From Galeopsis tetrahit (taxonomy: Eukaryota > Streptophyta > Magnoliopsida > Lamiales > Lamiaceae): DNA of 64,000 nt. A model generated the notes under the pieces. The model had not been told where the DNA came from. It searched no databases and saw only the letters and a program-made list of their open reading frames with translations. Where the stretch lies: the NCBI GenBank assembly GCA_963675135.1, contig OY776129.1, positions 76,911,348-76,975,347 on the forward strand. The letters run 5' to 3'. The translations under genes and the position numbers were made by a program. Shown piece by piece: positions 46,705 through 57,489 of the stretch (within the stretch, counting starts at the first letter, position 1; each line of letters begins with the position of its first letter).

Positions 46705-47442
46705 CGTTTAGTCTAGTATACACTTGAGTCATGTTGTACTCTCTAGTTCAATTTTTTTTTTTATTATAAATAATTACATAATCTAGCTCTTTTTATTTCT
46801 TCATTTTTTGCTTTTTTTTTTTTTTGTTTCTTTTTATTTAATTTATTTTTATTTTTTTACTGCCTTTTTTTTTTTACTTAAAAATATACACATTCTCCAT
46901 TTAAATTAAATTTCTAAGGAAAAATTTTATTCAATAAAAAGTGCAACCCAAAATTACTAAAAAATGTAAGTCGATATAACAAAAAAGTGCAACACCATAT
47001 TTACTAAAAGTATAAGTTAGTATAATTAATTGTGAAATACGATATTTTTAAAATGTGCAAGTCAGTATTACTGAAAAAAGCATCACAATATTAATGAAAA
47101 GTGTAAGTCAATATAACTGAAAAGTGTAAAAGTCTATAACTGAAAAGTGCAACAATTTTTTTTACTGAAAAGTGCAACACAATATTATTAAAAAGTGCAA
47201 GTCAGTATCACAATTTTTAATGAAAAGTGTAAGTTGTTAAACTGAAAAGTGTAACACAATATTACTAAAAAGTGTAAGTCACTGTAAATTAAAATATTAT
47301 TATACAGTTTAATAATTGAAAAGTGCAACACCATTTAACCAAAAAGTGTAAGTCATGAAAAAGTGCAAGTCAGTACAACTGAAAAAAGTGCAACATGGAC
47401 TAAAGTGCACAACATGCATTCGAGTCTATAGCAGACAAACCC
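46705..47442 (-). mobile_element. Expanded Mutator-like hairpin MITE, copy 7
   Basis: Ends resemble the family (left GTTTAGTCTAGTATACACT; right TCTATAGCAGACAAACCC). The interior is enlarged to about 0.74 kb by many repeats of gaaaagtgcaacacaatatt / actaaaaagtgtaagtcag units (46930-47400). The target duplication has decayed (TTTGTTGTT against TTATTGTTT). Confidence 0.8.
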
Positions 47443-48017
47443 TTATTGTTTTAAATAATTTTTACATTTTTCTCTATCTTTCATATCTATCTCAATTTAA
47501 AATAACTCTCATAATTTTGAACTTATATTTATTAATTAATAAAGATAATTAATGAGGGATATATTTGTATTATGCACTCATTTTTTGTTCCATCAACAAG
47601 TTCTGAAATATTTTCACTTATTTTGAAATCGAAGAAAGTAGTAATTAAGGAGTATTCTGAATTCCAATATGAAAAAAATTATTTAAAAAAAAAAAAAAAA
47701 AAAACTCTCACGTAGAGACGGATCAAATCAACTGTCACAATTCATGTCGTTAGGTGCTTAGTATTATTCTACATAGAGAGTTTAAACTTTGAAAATAAAT
47801 AGTTTGCAATTAAGGACGTTCCATATATATAAAAATAAATTGCAGTAGTATTTTTTGTAAAGGGATTATATATTGTTCATAGTTAGTTAAATAATTTATT
47901 TACTCGGAAGTGTCATTTTATGTATGTATTGAGGGAGTATATTGGACGCCAAAAAATTAATATGAGACTATCTCACACGATATGTTACGTGAGATTTGGA
48001 AAAAATTATTCCTCACT
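47443..48017. other. Intergenic A+T-rich DNA
   Basis: Nothing recognisable beyond poly-A runs (47680-47703). Confidence 0.4.
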
Positions 48018-48026
48018 TAAAAAATA

Positions 48027-48231
48027 GGTAAAGTCTAGTATGCACTCGAGTGCATGTTTTGCACTCTAGTCTAAAGAAAAGTGTATGTTATTAAACTGAA
48101 AAGTACAACACATATTACTAAAAATTGTAAGTCACTATGACTAAAAATATTATTATACAGTTTAATAATTAAAAAGTGCAACACCATTTACCAAAAAGTG
48201 TAAGTCATTCGAGTCCATAGCAGACCAACCC
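48027..48231 (-). mobile_element. Mutator-like hairpin MITE, copy 8
   Basis: Left end GGTAAAGTCTAGTATGCACT; right end CATAGCAGACCAACCC. Perfect 9-bp duplication TAAAAAATA at 48018-48026 and 48232-48240. The right palindrome is partly deleted. Confidence 0.93.
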
Positions 48232-48298
48232 TAAAAAATAAAGATTTTGAAGTGAAAAATGATACTTATAAGTTATATCTTCATAAAAACCCATTTCT

Positions 48299-48408
48299 GA
48301 CGAAGTTGGATAGTTCAAGTGGTTAGAGCACCACTACCTAGGCTTTAGATCCTGGGTTCGAGTCATGGGGAGGGGAAAATGGATGGGTATTTAATGTAAT
48401 TCAAAAAA
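48299..48408 (+). mobile_element. tRNA-derived SINE, full-length-looking
   Basis: A 110-bp element whose head AGTTCAAGTGGTTAGAGCAC contains an A-box-like motif, followed by a B-box GGTTCGAGTC (about 48355) and a short A-rich tail. Perfect 16-bp target duplication ATAAAAACCCATTTCT at 48283-48298 and 48409-48424. It is not a functional tRNA gene: there is no acceptor-stem pairing. Confidence 0.9.
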
Positions 48409-48615
48409 ATAAAAACCCATTTCTTATATTGTTTGGAAAAATATTACTGAGTATCTTTTAATTTTAAAATATTATTCACTCCATCCACACTTAATATGCA
48501 GATTCTTGTGCGCATTTTTTTTAAGAAATATTAGTAGTTAATGTATAAAATAAACGTGTAGAGTAAAAAAAATAAGAGTGTATTAGTGTGTTGGAGCACT
48601 ACAAAAAACGCGCGT

Positions 48616-48950
48616 CATAGGGACGGACAAATGCCGACGGATTATAGTCCGTTGGCATTTCCGACGGATATGCTGACGGAATGCCGACGGATTGGAAAGT
48701 CAACATCAATGCTGACGGATTTCCGTTCCGTCAGCATTTACCGAGGGGAATGCTGACGGATTTCCGTTCCGTCAGCATTTACCGAGGGAAAATGCTGACG
48801 GATGTTTTGAAATCTGTATGCCGACGGAAATGCCGACGGCATTTGACCCGTTGAATCCGCACCGCCTCGTTTTCCAATAAGGTAACCGTTGGCATTAAAA
48901 GTGGGCGGTTACCGAGGGAAATGCCGACGGAATATCCGTCGGTATTTTTT
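48616..48950. repeat. CACTA left subterminal repeat region
   Basis: At least fifteen GC(C/T)GACGGA or TCCGTC(G/A)GC words in both orientations. A 40-bp unit (aatgctgacggatttccgtt, ccgtcagcatttaccgaggg) occurs twice in tandem at 48710-48790. In En/Spm such arrays are the TNPA binding sites. Confidence 0.85.
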
Positions 48951-50105
48951 TTTTTTTTTTATATAAGGGCCTCGATGATCAGAATGCGTTTTAGAAAAAA
49001 AAAACAGGGAGTGCATGAGTGAGAATTCGGTGGGGAAGACGAAGACGAGGACGAGGCTATTGAAGCAAATTTCTCCGATTACATTGATACGGTACGTTTT
49101 CTTAATTAGTTCTATTACTTAGTTTTAATACTTATATATGTTTATGCATGGATATATGTAAATATGAATAATTTAATGTTGATTTGCATGTTATATTGAT
49201 TTAGTTAGTTGTTAAAATATTATGATCATGTTAGTACGTATGTTAGTTAATTTAATTTGTTGATTAAGAATAATTTTGATAGAGTAGTTTTTTAAGGTTA
49301 ATTAATTAATTAATTGTTATATGTATACATTAATTAATTGTTATATAGTTAATTACTAGTTTAATTTAATGGTGTAATTTTGATATAGAATATTTTTAAT
49401 GTAGGTAGTGCATGTTTCAATCAATTGTTTAAATTAGTTTAGATATAGTGGTTCGACCGTTGGATCACGTTGTAATTAGGAATATGTTGATTAAATTAGG
49501 AATACGCTATATTAGTAAAAATTTTAAATTAGAAATATGTTCATTAAATTGATAATTATTGATCCAATTAGAAAATTATTATTTTAATTAGTTTTAGGTT
49601 TGTTAATTTAGGAATATATATGTTCAATTTTTTATTATTGATTAAGTTAGGTAGAAAAATAATAATTAGAAAAATAATAATTAAATTAGGTTATTGTTGA
49701 TTAAATTTGAAATATATTGATTAATTAAATTAGGAATATGCTATATTAGTAAAAAAATTAAATTAGGAATATGTTCATTAAATTGATAATTAGAAAACTC
49801 CAATTAGAAAAGTACTCCGTATTATTTTAATTATGTTTAAATTTGTTAATTTAGAAATATGTTAATTTAGAAATATTTTTAATGTAGGTGATGCATGTTT
49901 CAATCAATTGTTTAAATTATTAGTTAATTAGATGGTTCGACGGTGGTATCACGTTGTAATTAGGTTATATATTGTTTTGATTTAAATTAGGAATATGTTT
50001 TGATTTAAATTAGAAATATGCTATATTAGTAAAAATTTTAAATTAGCAATATGTTCATTAAATTGATAATTAGTAAAATTATGTATTTTTTATTGATTGA
50101 AACAG

Positions 50106-51565
50106 ATGAGTGAACAAGTACCGAATCAGGGTTCTGGTTCACGTAGGTCGTCATTTTGGTCACGTCGTTCAAGGAGGTCTCGGGATGAATCAGTACCTGT
50201 GATGGCTCCTCCTCCTCCTGTGGCAGTGTCGCCGCCGCCGCCGACTACGATGTCGGTTGGTTCGTCATCCTCTTCTCGTCAGCATCCTGTTCGAGACAAA
50301 AGGAAACCCATTGAAATCATTTCAGGAGCGTAAGTCAATAATTCTAATGTTTACCAATATTCAATAACGATTAACTTTATTTATTTATTTATAATGTGTT
50401 AGTTTATAAATTTGCTAATAATTTTACAGGTTGGTGCCCGGTAATGAGGTGTCCAGGATGTGCACACAAACCTTTAAGAAGTGTAAGATTTCTAAGGGTG
50501 CTATCACTTGGTTGACTGTGCCACAATCTAAAAAGGATGAATATTTCGAGGAGTTCCAGGTATATAATTACAATAATTAAAGTTTATTAAATAACTAATT
50601 ATTCATATTATTTGATAAATATGTTGAATATTTGTATAGAAAAGGCCCGTTGGGATACGGTGATCTACTCGGACGACGCTATTTACGAGAAGTGGTACGG
50701 TGTTTGTTCTACTCGGTACACGAACATGATGTACGACTGGAGAACGGTCTGGCGTGATAAAGACGTAAATCTTGTTCTGGGGGTAGAGGATGGTGTTGAC
50801 CTGTGGGAGTCGTTGGTTGAGAAGTGGTTGGACCCGGCTTACCAAGAGAAGTGTGACAAAGCTCGAGCCAACCGCAGAACCGACGTTGGAGGCGGGATGG
50901 CAGTGCATCGGGGGGGAGCTCGGTCCGTCCTCGAGCAATCACTTGCTATCGTAAGTTTTCATTAATTTTTAAAAATTAAATAATTATAGTTAATTATTTT
51001 ATATTAGTTATCTAAATTAATTTGTATATGTTTATTTGATACGTAATAGGAGCGGGAGACTGGACGTCCACACACCCACTTGGATCGGATGAGTCTTCTT
51101 CATCCGTTTAATGCCGATACACAGACGTCCACCTACGGGCGCACTACTGACCTCCACGTAAGTTTAATTAAATTTATGTATTAATTATATTATATATATA
51201 TAGATAATTAAATTAATTTTAATTTTTTAATTATGTAGTTGAGCGTCCGACAGAGGATTGAAGAGGCCGAGACGCAAGCCGCCACGACTACTGCTGAATC
51301 CGGAAGCAGCGGTACCCCTCCGGCTGTTGACGTGGACCGGTGTTACCTTGACGTTGCCCCGACCTCCAAGGGAAGGGTCCTTGGCCTTGGTGGGATGAGC
51401 AACGCCGTGAGGACACCAAGTGGCCTTGGTAGAACAACGGTTTGGGGACGAAGAACAACAGTTTGGGGACGAAGAACAACAGTTTGGGGACGAAGAACCG
51501 AATATGTATCAAACAATGATCAGGGAAGCTGGTTTTTCAAACATGGAAGAGGAGCCGACGAATGA
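50106..51565 (+). CDS. CACTA-encoded TNPA-like protein (plant transposase, Ptta/En/Spm type), 5 coding exons
   Basis: Exons read as 50106-50329, 50430-50559, 50645-50950, 51050-51157 and 51239-51565, giving about 364 residues. An untranslated exon near 49006-49091 probably precedes, since aacag|ATG is a good acceptor. The N-terminus is Ser/Pro-rich. The core (RWDTVIYSDDAIYEKWYGVC, FKKCKISKGAITW, HRGGARSVLEQSLAIERETGRP, TYGRTTDLHLSVRQRIEEAE) follows the plant transposase 24-type domain that binds subterminal repeats in En/Spm elements. The acceptor of exon 3 was chosen to keep the frame open. The end of the gene is unusual: from 51411 its last exon overlaps the open frame of the tnp2 gene, and the reading ends at 51565 in a different frame. 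Confidence 0.72.
51429..51491 (+). repeat. 21-bp tandem repeat, 3 copies, at the TNPA/tnp2 junction
   Basis: The unit GAAGAACAACAGTTTGGGGAC (first copy with two changes) reads TTVWGRR in the TNPA frame and EEQQFGD in the tnp2 frame. It lies where the two genes meet. Confidence 0.95.
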
Positions 51566-52127
51566 GGCATTTCGGTTTTATGAGATGCTCAAATTAGTCG
51601 AAGAAGATTTATATCCGGGTTGTGAATCTCACTCACAGTTGTCATTTAATGCACGACTCATGAACATTAAGACCGAGAACAAGCTTTCTAACAGGGCATA
51701 TGAGCAAGTGACACAGTTATGCAGTGAAATTTGTCCTCAAAATAATAAGGTGCCTACGACGTTTCATCAAAGCAAACAAATGTTGAAGAATGTTGGTTTG
51801 CCGGTTGAGAAGATTGATTGTTGTGTGAAGGGTTGCATGTTATATTGGGGTGACGAAGATAGCAGTCTGAACATGTGTAGATTGTGTGGCCATCCCCGGT
51901 ACAAAGAGGCACGTCGAAAGGGACCTGGTGGTCAATCGAAGAAGACAAAGAAGAAAGTGCCATATAAGAAGATGTACTACCTTCCTATCATTCCTCGTTT
52001 GATGAGATTATATCAATCAAGTGCCACTGCACAACACATGACGTGGCATGCTACAGATTCCTCTTCGGCTGAGTCGAGGGAGATGCGACATCCGTCAGAC
52101 TCAGAGGCCTGGAAACATCTTGACAAC

Positions 52128-53875
52128 TAGGGGTGGTTCGGTACGGTATACCGAACCATATCGCGCCATACCGTTATCATACCGAAAATTTCGATATCGA
52201 AAATATTGATACCGTTATCATACCGAAAATTTCGATATACCGAAAATTCGGTATAAAAAATCTCATACCGAATGTCGTACCGAAAATTCGGTATATCGTA
52301 CCATACCGAATTTTCGGTATATACCGAATCATACCGAATCATCGGCACGCCGAATCATACCGAAAATTTCGGTATACCGAAAAATACCGAAATATCGAAA
52401 ATACCGAAAGATACTGAAATATCGATATACCGAATCATACCGAAATACCTAAATTAATTATAAAAATCATAATAGTTGAATATATCAAACACAAATGAAA
52501 ATAGAATACAATCCTACTTCAAATTCAACCATACAAAATACAACTCTCAATCAAATTCAACAATACAAAATACAATTCTCGTTCAACTTCAATAATCTCC
52601 AAAGACCTGCAAAAGATAAAACTTAATCAATTTCAATTTATAGATATTAAAGTGTAAAAAATAAATATATTATTACTTTTCAACCTTTTCAAGCTTAGGA
52701 TTAGATGGTAGTTAGAGAATGTAGATAAGTTTAAAAAACTTAGATGGTAGTTAGAGAAGAATTTTGATTCGTAAGTGTAGCTGCAAAAGAGGAATTAAAA
52801 AGAGTGAAAACTAATTAATGTATCTACTGTATAAGAAAATCTGATAATCTGTATAAAAACTCTTAAAATCTGATATGTATTACTGTATAAAAAAAATTAA
52901 TGTATCCACTATTCTTTTTTTTGGTCGAGCAAATGAGTTTTATTAATAAAATGCCTGCAAAGTCTTAATTTACAAAGCAGGCTTGGTACCAGCAGTACCA
53001 CAGTAAAGAAAGCAAGAAACCAAAAGCCTCCCAAAGGATTAAAGCAATTTAAGCAAAAAAGCTGAACTCCAAATTAAGCAACTGTGCCCTGGGATTAAAC
53101 AGACTGTATAAGAAAATTCTTAAAAACTTAAAAAATTATTAATTACCTATTACCAATTTCAACAGAACTCCAAAATCCTTAATATGAACTCCAAATCCCA
53201 AATCACAAAATCTAAAATCTGTAATATTTATAAAATCTGTAATATGAACTCCAAACCTATAATATTCATAAAATCTGTAAAAATCTAAAATATAAAATCT
53301 GTAAAAATTTCAAACCATACCTGATGAGGAGCGTGCGGCGGTGGCGACGCGAGCGTGGAGAGAAGGCGGTGGGCGGTGTGCAGTGGTGACGACGAGAGCG
53401 GCAGCGGGAGGCGTGAAGCGAGCGGCGTGCAGCGGAGGCGTGAAGCGGGCGCAGTCCGAATCGTCCGCCGAAGAGATGAAGAGGGAAGGAGTGCCGCACT
53501 GCCGCAAAACAAAGCTACAAACCCTAACTTAGAATCTTAAATACTTAGATCTAGGGCTTTTAGTTAGAAATTAAAATTTTATTTTTTAATTTAAAATTTT
53601 AAATATATTATTAAATAATTATTTTATTAATATTTCGATATTTCGGTATATATCGATATACCGATATTTTCGGTATATCGAACTTATCGAAATTTTCGGT
53701 ATATACCGAAATACCGCGGTATGGCCATTTTCCATACCGTTATCATACCGAAAATATCGGTATGATACCATACCGTACCGAAATTTTCGGTATACCGAAA
53801 TTTTCGATAATTTCGGTATTTTTTCGGTACGATAAGCCTGGTATACCGAAATTTCGGTATATTTACCCACCCCTA
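52128..53875. mobile_element. Non-autonomous hAT element inside the CACTA transposase gene
   Basis: Ends TAGGGGTGG and (reverse complement) TAGGGGTGGG. Perfect 8-bp duplication TTGACAAC at 52120-52127 and 53876-53883. Terminal 250-300 bp on both sides are dense with taccgaaaattt/ttcggtata palindromic repeats. No transposase is present. It contains a LINE-like insertion (52913-53100) and a GC-rich patch (53330-53470). ORFs inside it are repeat-encoded and not genes. Confidence 0.95.
52913..53100 (-). mobile_element. Probable 5'-truncated LINE 3' end, antisense
   Basis: Minus-strand reading ends in ACTCATTTGCTCGACC followed by poly(A), with a TTATTAATAAAA run just before, as in plant LINE 3' tails. 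It splits a sequence (atgtatcyact / gtataagaaaat) seen intact at 52820. The target duplication was not resolved. Confidence 0.5.
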
Positions 53876-55334
53876 TTGACAACCTGTTTCCAGATTTTGC
53901 TTGTGAACCGAGGAATGTGAGATTAGGTTTGTGTACTGATGGTTTTGCACCGTTTGGGATGCATGGGAAGCAGTATTCTTTGTGGCCGGTGATACTGACT
54001 CCGTATAATCTTCCTCCGTGGATGTGCATGAAACCTCAAACAATGTTTCTGACTGTATTGGTGCCTGGACCAACGAATCCAAAGGACAAACTGGATGTTT
54101 ATCTCCAACCTCTTATAAAAGACTTGATCTTCTTATGGGAGAATGGAGTCCAAACGTACGATGTTTTTAGAAAGCAGAACTTCACGATGCGTGCTGCTCT
54201 TTTATGGACCATTAGAGACTTTCCTGCATATGGTATGTTGTCCGGGTGGAGTACGGCCGGAAAGAAAGCCTGTACGTATTGTATGGAGAATTCTGAAGCT
54301 TTCAGTCTCCCGGTGAGTAGAAAAGTTTCATGGTTCGATAATCACCGTAGGTTCTTACCTCAAGGTCACCCGTTTCGAAGAAATAAGAAGAACTTCGTAA
54401 AGAACAGAGCAGTCACAAACAATCGACCTCCACTTCGAGATGGTATTTTATACATTTATTTAATGAGTATTAAACGTATATTTATCTATTGCTTTTAGTG
54501 TCACTTATAATTTACTCTCCGTACAGGACGTAGGTTGTTATATGAGATTCAGTGGACGGGTTTGAAAAAAAGTACTGAGGAAAATGCAGCGGAACACAAC
54601 AGAGGAATTGAGGGTGGTTGGAACAAAAGGAGTATTTTTTGGGACTTACCATACTGGAGTTCACTATTGATACGACACAATTTGGATGTGATGCACATTG
54701 AAAAGAATGTGTTTGACAATGTGTTCCACACAATCATGAACACCGAAGGCAAGACGAAAGACACTCCAAAGTCTCGGGAGGATTTGGACACTCTTTGTCG
54801 CCGTCCAGAGTTGAAAAAGGATGAGCGTACAGGTAAATTTCCAAAGGCTAGCTACACACTGGATAAGCCACAAAAACAAAGATTGTGTAGGTGGATAAAG
54901 GAGTTGAACTTTCCGGACGACTACGTGTCGAACTTGAGTCGATGCGTAGACACAACAACGGGTAAGGTTGCAAGGATGAAGAGTCATGATTGTCATGTAT
55001 TTATGCAACGCTTGATGCCGATTGCGTTCAAGGAACTTCTTCCTCTCAATGTGTGGAGGGCTATCACTGAATTAAGTCTATTTTTTAGAGATTTAACGGC
55101 TACAACGATCACGATCGATGATATGATTCGTTTAGATGAAGACATTCCAGTGATTTTGTGTAAGTTGGAACAAATTTTTCCACCTAGCTTCTTTAACTCG
55201 ATGGAACACTTACCCGTTCACTTAGCGTATGAAGCGAGAATTTGTGGTCCGATGCAATACAGGTGGATGTACCCATTTGAAAGGTAAAATCTTACTTTTT
55301 TTATTTTATTACAATTACACATGCATTCTTATAA

Positions 55335-55338
<4 letters not shown>

Positions 55339-55383
<45 letters not shown>

Positions 55384-55389
55384 ATATAG
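55339..55389 (+). repeat. (TA)n(TG)n microsatellite beside a splice acceptor
   Basis: A TA run of about 36 bp followed by TGTGTGTGTATATAG ends directly at the 3' splice site of the tnp2 intron 55284-55389. Confidence 0.9.
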
Positions 55390-56994
55390 GTATCTCCACA
55401 ACTTGAAACGCAATGCTAAACAAAAGGCAAACGTTGAAGCATCGATTGTGAATGCTTATTTGAATGAAGAGGTTGGCATGTTTTGTTCTTATTACTTTGA
55501 AGACCACATCAACACAAAGTTAAGAAGTGCTCCACGTAACTTCGGTGGTACATCCGCTGACGATATCAGTGAAGAGGTCGATGGAATGCTCTCCATATTC
55601 AAGTCTAAGGGACGGCCAATAGGAAAACCCACTGAACGATATTGGGAGACGAACTCGGAGGCGGAAATAGCACAAACGTATGTGTTATTGAATTGTGATG
55701 AAGTTCAGCCATACATTGAGTAAGTATTTCATATATAAATCGTCTATTTAAATACCACTTCATTTATGTCATTTAATATTAACCAAGTTTTTTAATGTTG
55801 AGAATTAGGATGTACACTCAAGAACTACGACGAGCAGAACCAAACATCTCAGATGCATATATAGATGCTCGTATTCAACGTGAATTTTCCCGATGGTTCG
55901 AACGTTATGTGAGTACCATTTAATTAATTATGTTTTACGTAAATAAATTAATATTTATATTAATTAATTTTAAATTGAGCCGTATAGGGACGGGATAACG
56001 CTCTAGACAGTCGATTTTTACGAGATCTCAGCAAGGGACCACTACGTCGTGTAAAGACTTACAACGGTTATATTGTGAAGGGCTACAAATTTCATACGTC
56101 TGGGTATGCATCGACAAAGGCAACTACCAACAGTGGCGTCTGCGTTAGCAGTGCGAATTACAATGCAGATGCAAGTGATTACTTTGGGGTGTTACGGGAA
56201 GTCGTCGAAGTAGAATATCCAGGATATCTAGCAAAGTCTGTAGTGTTGTTCAAGTGTCATTGGTTTGATTCAGGCCATCTAGGAACAAGAATTCACCCGG
56301 AGTACAAGCTCGTTGATGTTAGTTCGAAAAGGACGTATGTTGGGGATGATCCATTTGTATTTGCCCATCAAGTATCTCAAGTATACTACTGCACATATCC
56401 GGGAGCTCCACGTGGTTATGAATGGCACGCTGTTTGCAAAGTAAAGGCAAGGTCAATGGTAGAAGTCCCTAAAAAGGACAAAAATACTGAAGATGAATCT
56501 CCATTTCAAACAGAACAAATAGAGACTCCAACTGAAGTCTTTACGGGAGATTTCAATCTTTCTGTACCCTTGACGACTGCAAATCCCCAATTAATCGAAA
56601 TTGAAGGTGAAGAGGAGGGGGATGAAGAAGAGGATGAAGAGGAGAATGAAGATGAGGATAAAGAGGAGAATGAAGAAGATGAGGATGAGGATGAGGAGGA
56701 GGATGAGGATGAGGAAGATGATGATGAGGAGGAGGAGGATAAGGACGAAGAGGAGGATGAAGACGATGAAGATGAAAATTAATTCAATTAATGTAATGTA
56801 TTTATTTCTTATTTTATAAAAGTTAATTAATTATTTATCATTTAGGTACAAATTATAAAAATTAAATTTACTATAAATATCATGTGGAAGAAATGAATTT
56901 TGTGATTTTTTTTAAAAATATTTTAGTAATTTAGTAGGTCTAGTATATAGAAAAAATTGAATTATTTAAAAAAAAAATAAAAAAAATCGCCAAA

Positions 56995-57085
56995 ATGCTG
57001 ACGGAATTAACTTTCCGTCGGTATTTACTTTTTGAAAAATACCGACGGATTATCCGTCGGTATTTGTACATGCCGACGGAAAATA
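56995..57085. repeat. Internal CCGACGG repeats downstream of tnp2
   Basis: Four TCCGTCGG/CCGACGGA words (aaaatgctgacggaattaac, ttaccgacggattatccgtc type) between the tnp2 stop and the captured gene fragment. They resemble the terminal arrays of the same element. Confidence 0.75.
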
Positions 57086-57099
57086 ACCCCTTATATAAA

Positions 57100-57375
57100 A
57101 CCTCAACCTAGGGTTTTCTTTCCAAACTTTCCTCTTTACATTCCCCCCCACCTCGCCTCCCTCCAACTCTTCGGCCCCATTCCCCCCACCTCGCCTCCCT
57201 CCACCACCTCAAAATCCTCAGAATCGGCGACAACTACCTCACCGGCCCTATTCCCGCCACCCTCGGCACTCTAACCAATCTTCCACGCCGATTTCTCTCC
57301 ACCGTGAAGCATGGCCGCCGCCCAATCTGTGCTCCTCCAGCGTTTTAATAAGTGGGCCGACTCCGACTCCGACGT
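57100..57375 (+). pseudogene. Captured host gene fragments in the CACTA element (LRR and an unknown exon)
   Basis: 57190-57282 encodes one frame reading LKILRIGDNYLTGPIPATLG followed by TLTNL, a textbook plant extracellular leucine-rich repeat as in LRR receptor-like kinases. Directly after, 57311-57373 begins ATGGCCGCCGCC and reads LLQRFNKWADSDSD, ending at a good donor (gac|gtaagtg); I do not recognise that protein. The composition differs sharply from the A+T-rich flanks. No larger intact gene is present, so this is read as transduplicated host sequence. Confidence 0.65.
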
Positions 57376-57489
57376 AAGTGATTTTGAGTTTAGATTGAAA
57401 ATTTTTGAACTTCAACATCGATTTTTTTTTTAATTTTTTGGTTGTTTCCTTGAAGAATTTTCTGGCAAGAATAGGCTCCAAATCAACTT

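Larger units (their letters stand above)
51504..56782 (+). pseudogene. CACTA transposase, tnp2/TNPD type, interrupted by a hAT insertion
   Basis: Coding parts are 51504-52127, 53884-54442, 54527-55283, 55390-55719, 55809-55908 and 55988-56782. Ignoring the inserted element and one copy of its duplication, the parts are phase-consistent (1,054 codons). Domains in order: tnp2 family (ARLMNIKTENKLSNRAYEQV, CCVKGCMLYWG, PRLMRLYQS, RNVRLGLCTDGFAPFG, PVILTPYNLPPWMC, VYLQPLIKDL, TMRAALLWTIRDFPAYG, HRRFLPQGHPFR), then DUF4218 (LPLNVWRAITELSLFFRDL, FPPSFFNSMEHLPVHL), then DUF4216 (NYNADASDYFGVLREVVEVE, VVLFKCHWFD). An Asp/Glu tail of about 60 residues ends the protein. The hAT contributes TAG as its first three bases, in frame, so translation stops at 52130. 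The zinc-finger-like N-terminal domain seen in many relatives is absent; the frame is open upstream only to 51411. Confidence 0.9.

Noticed and set aside
48299..48408. tRNA gene
   Set aside because: A- and B-box-like promoter motifs are present, but there is no cloverleaf or acceptor stem, and a 16-bp target duplication with an A-tail shows a SINE.
52133..54029. ORFs of 60-136 codons in the hAT element, with Tyr/Arg/Ile repeats
   Set aside because: They translate the TACCGAAAATTTCGGTATA arrays; no transposase motif.
56601..56819. Arg/Met/Lys-rich ORF
   Set aside because: Shifted reading of the acidic tail of the tnp2 protein.
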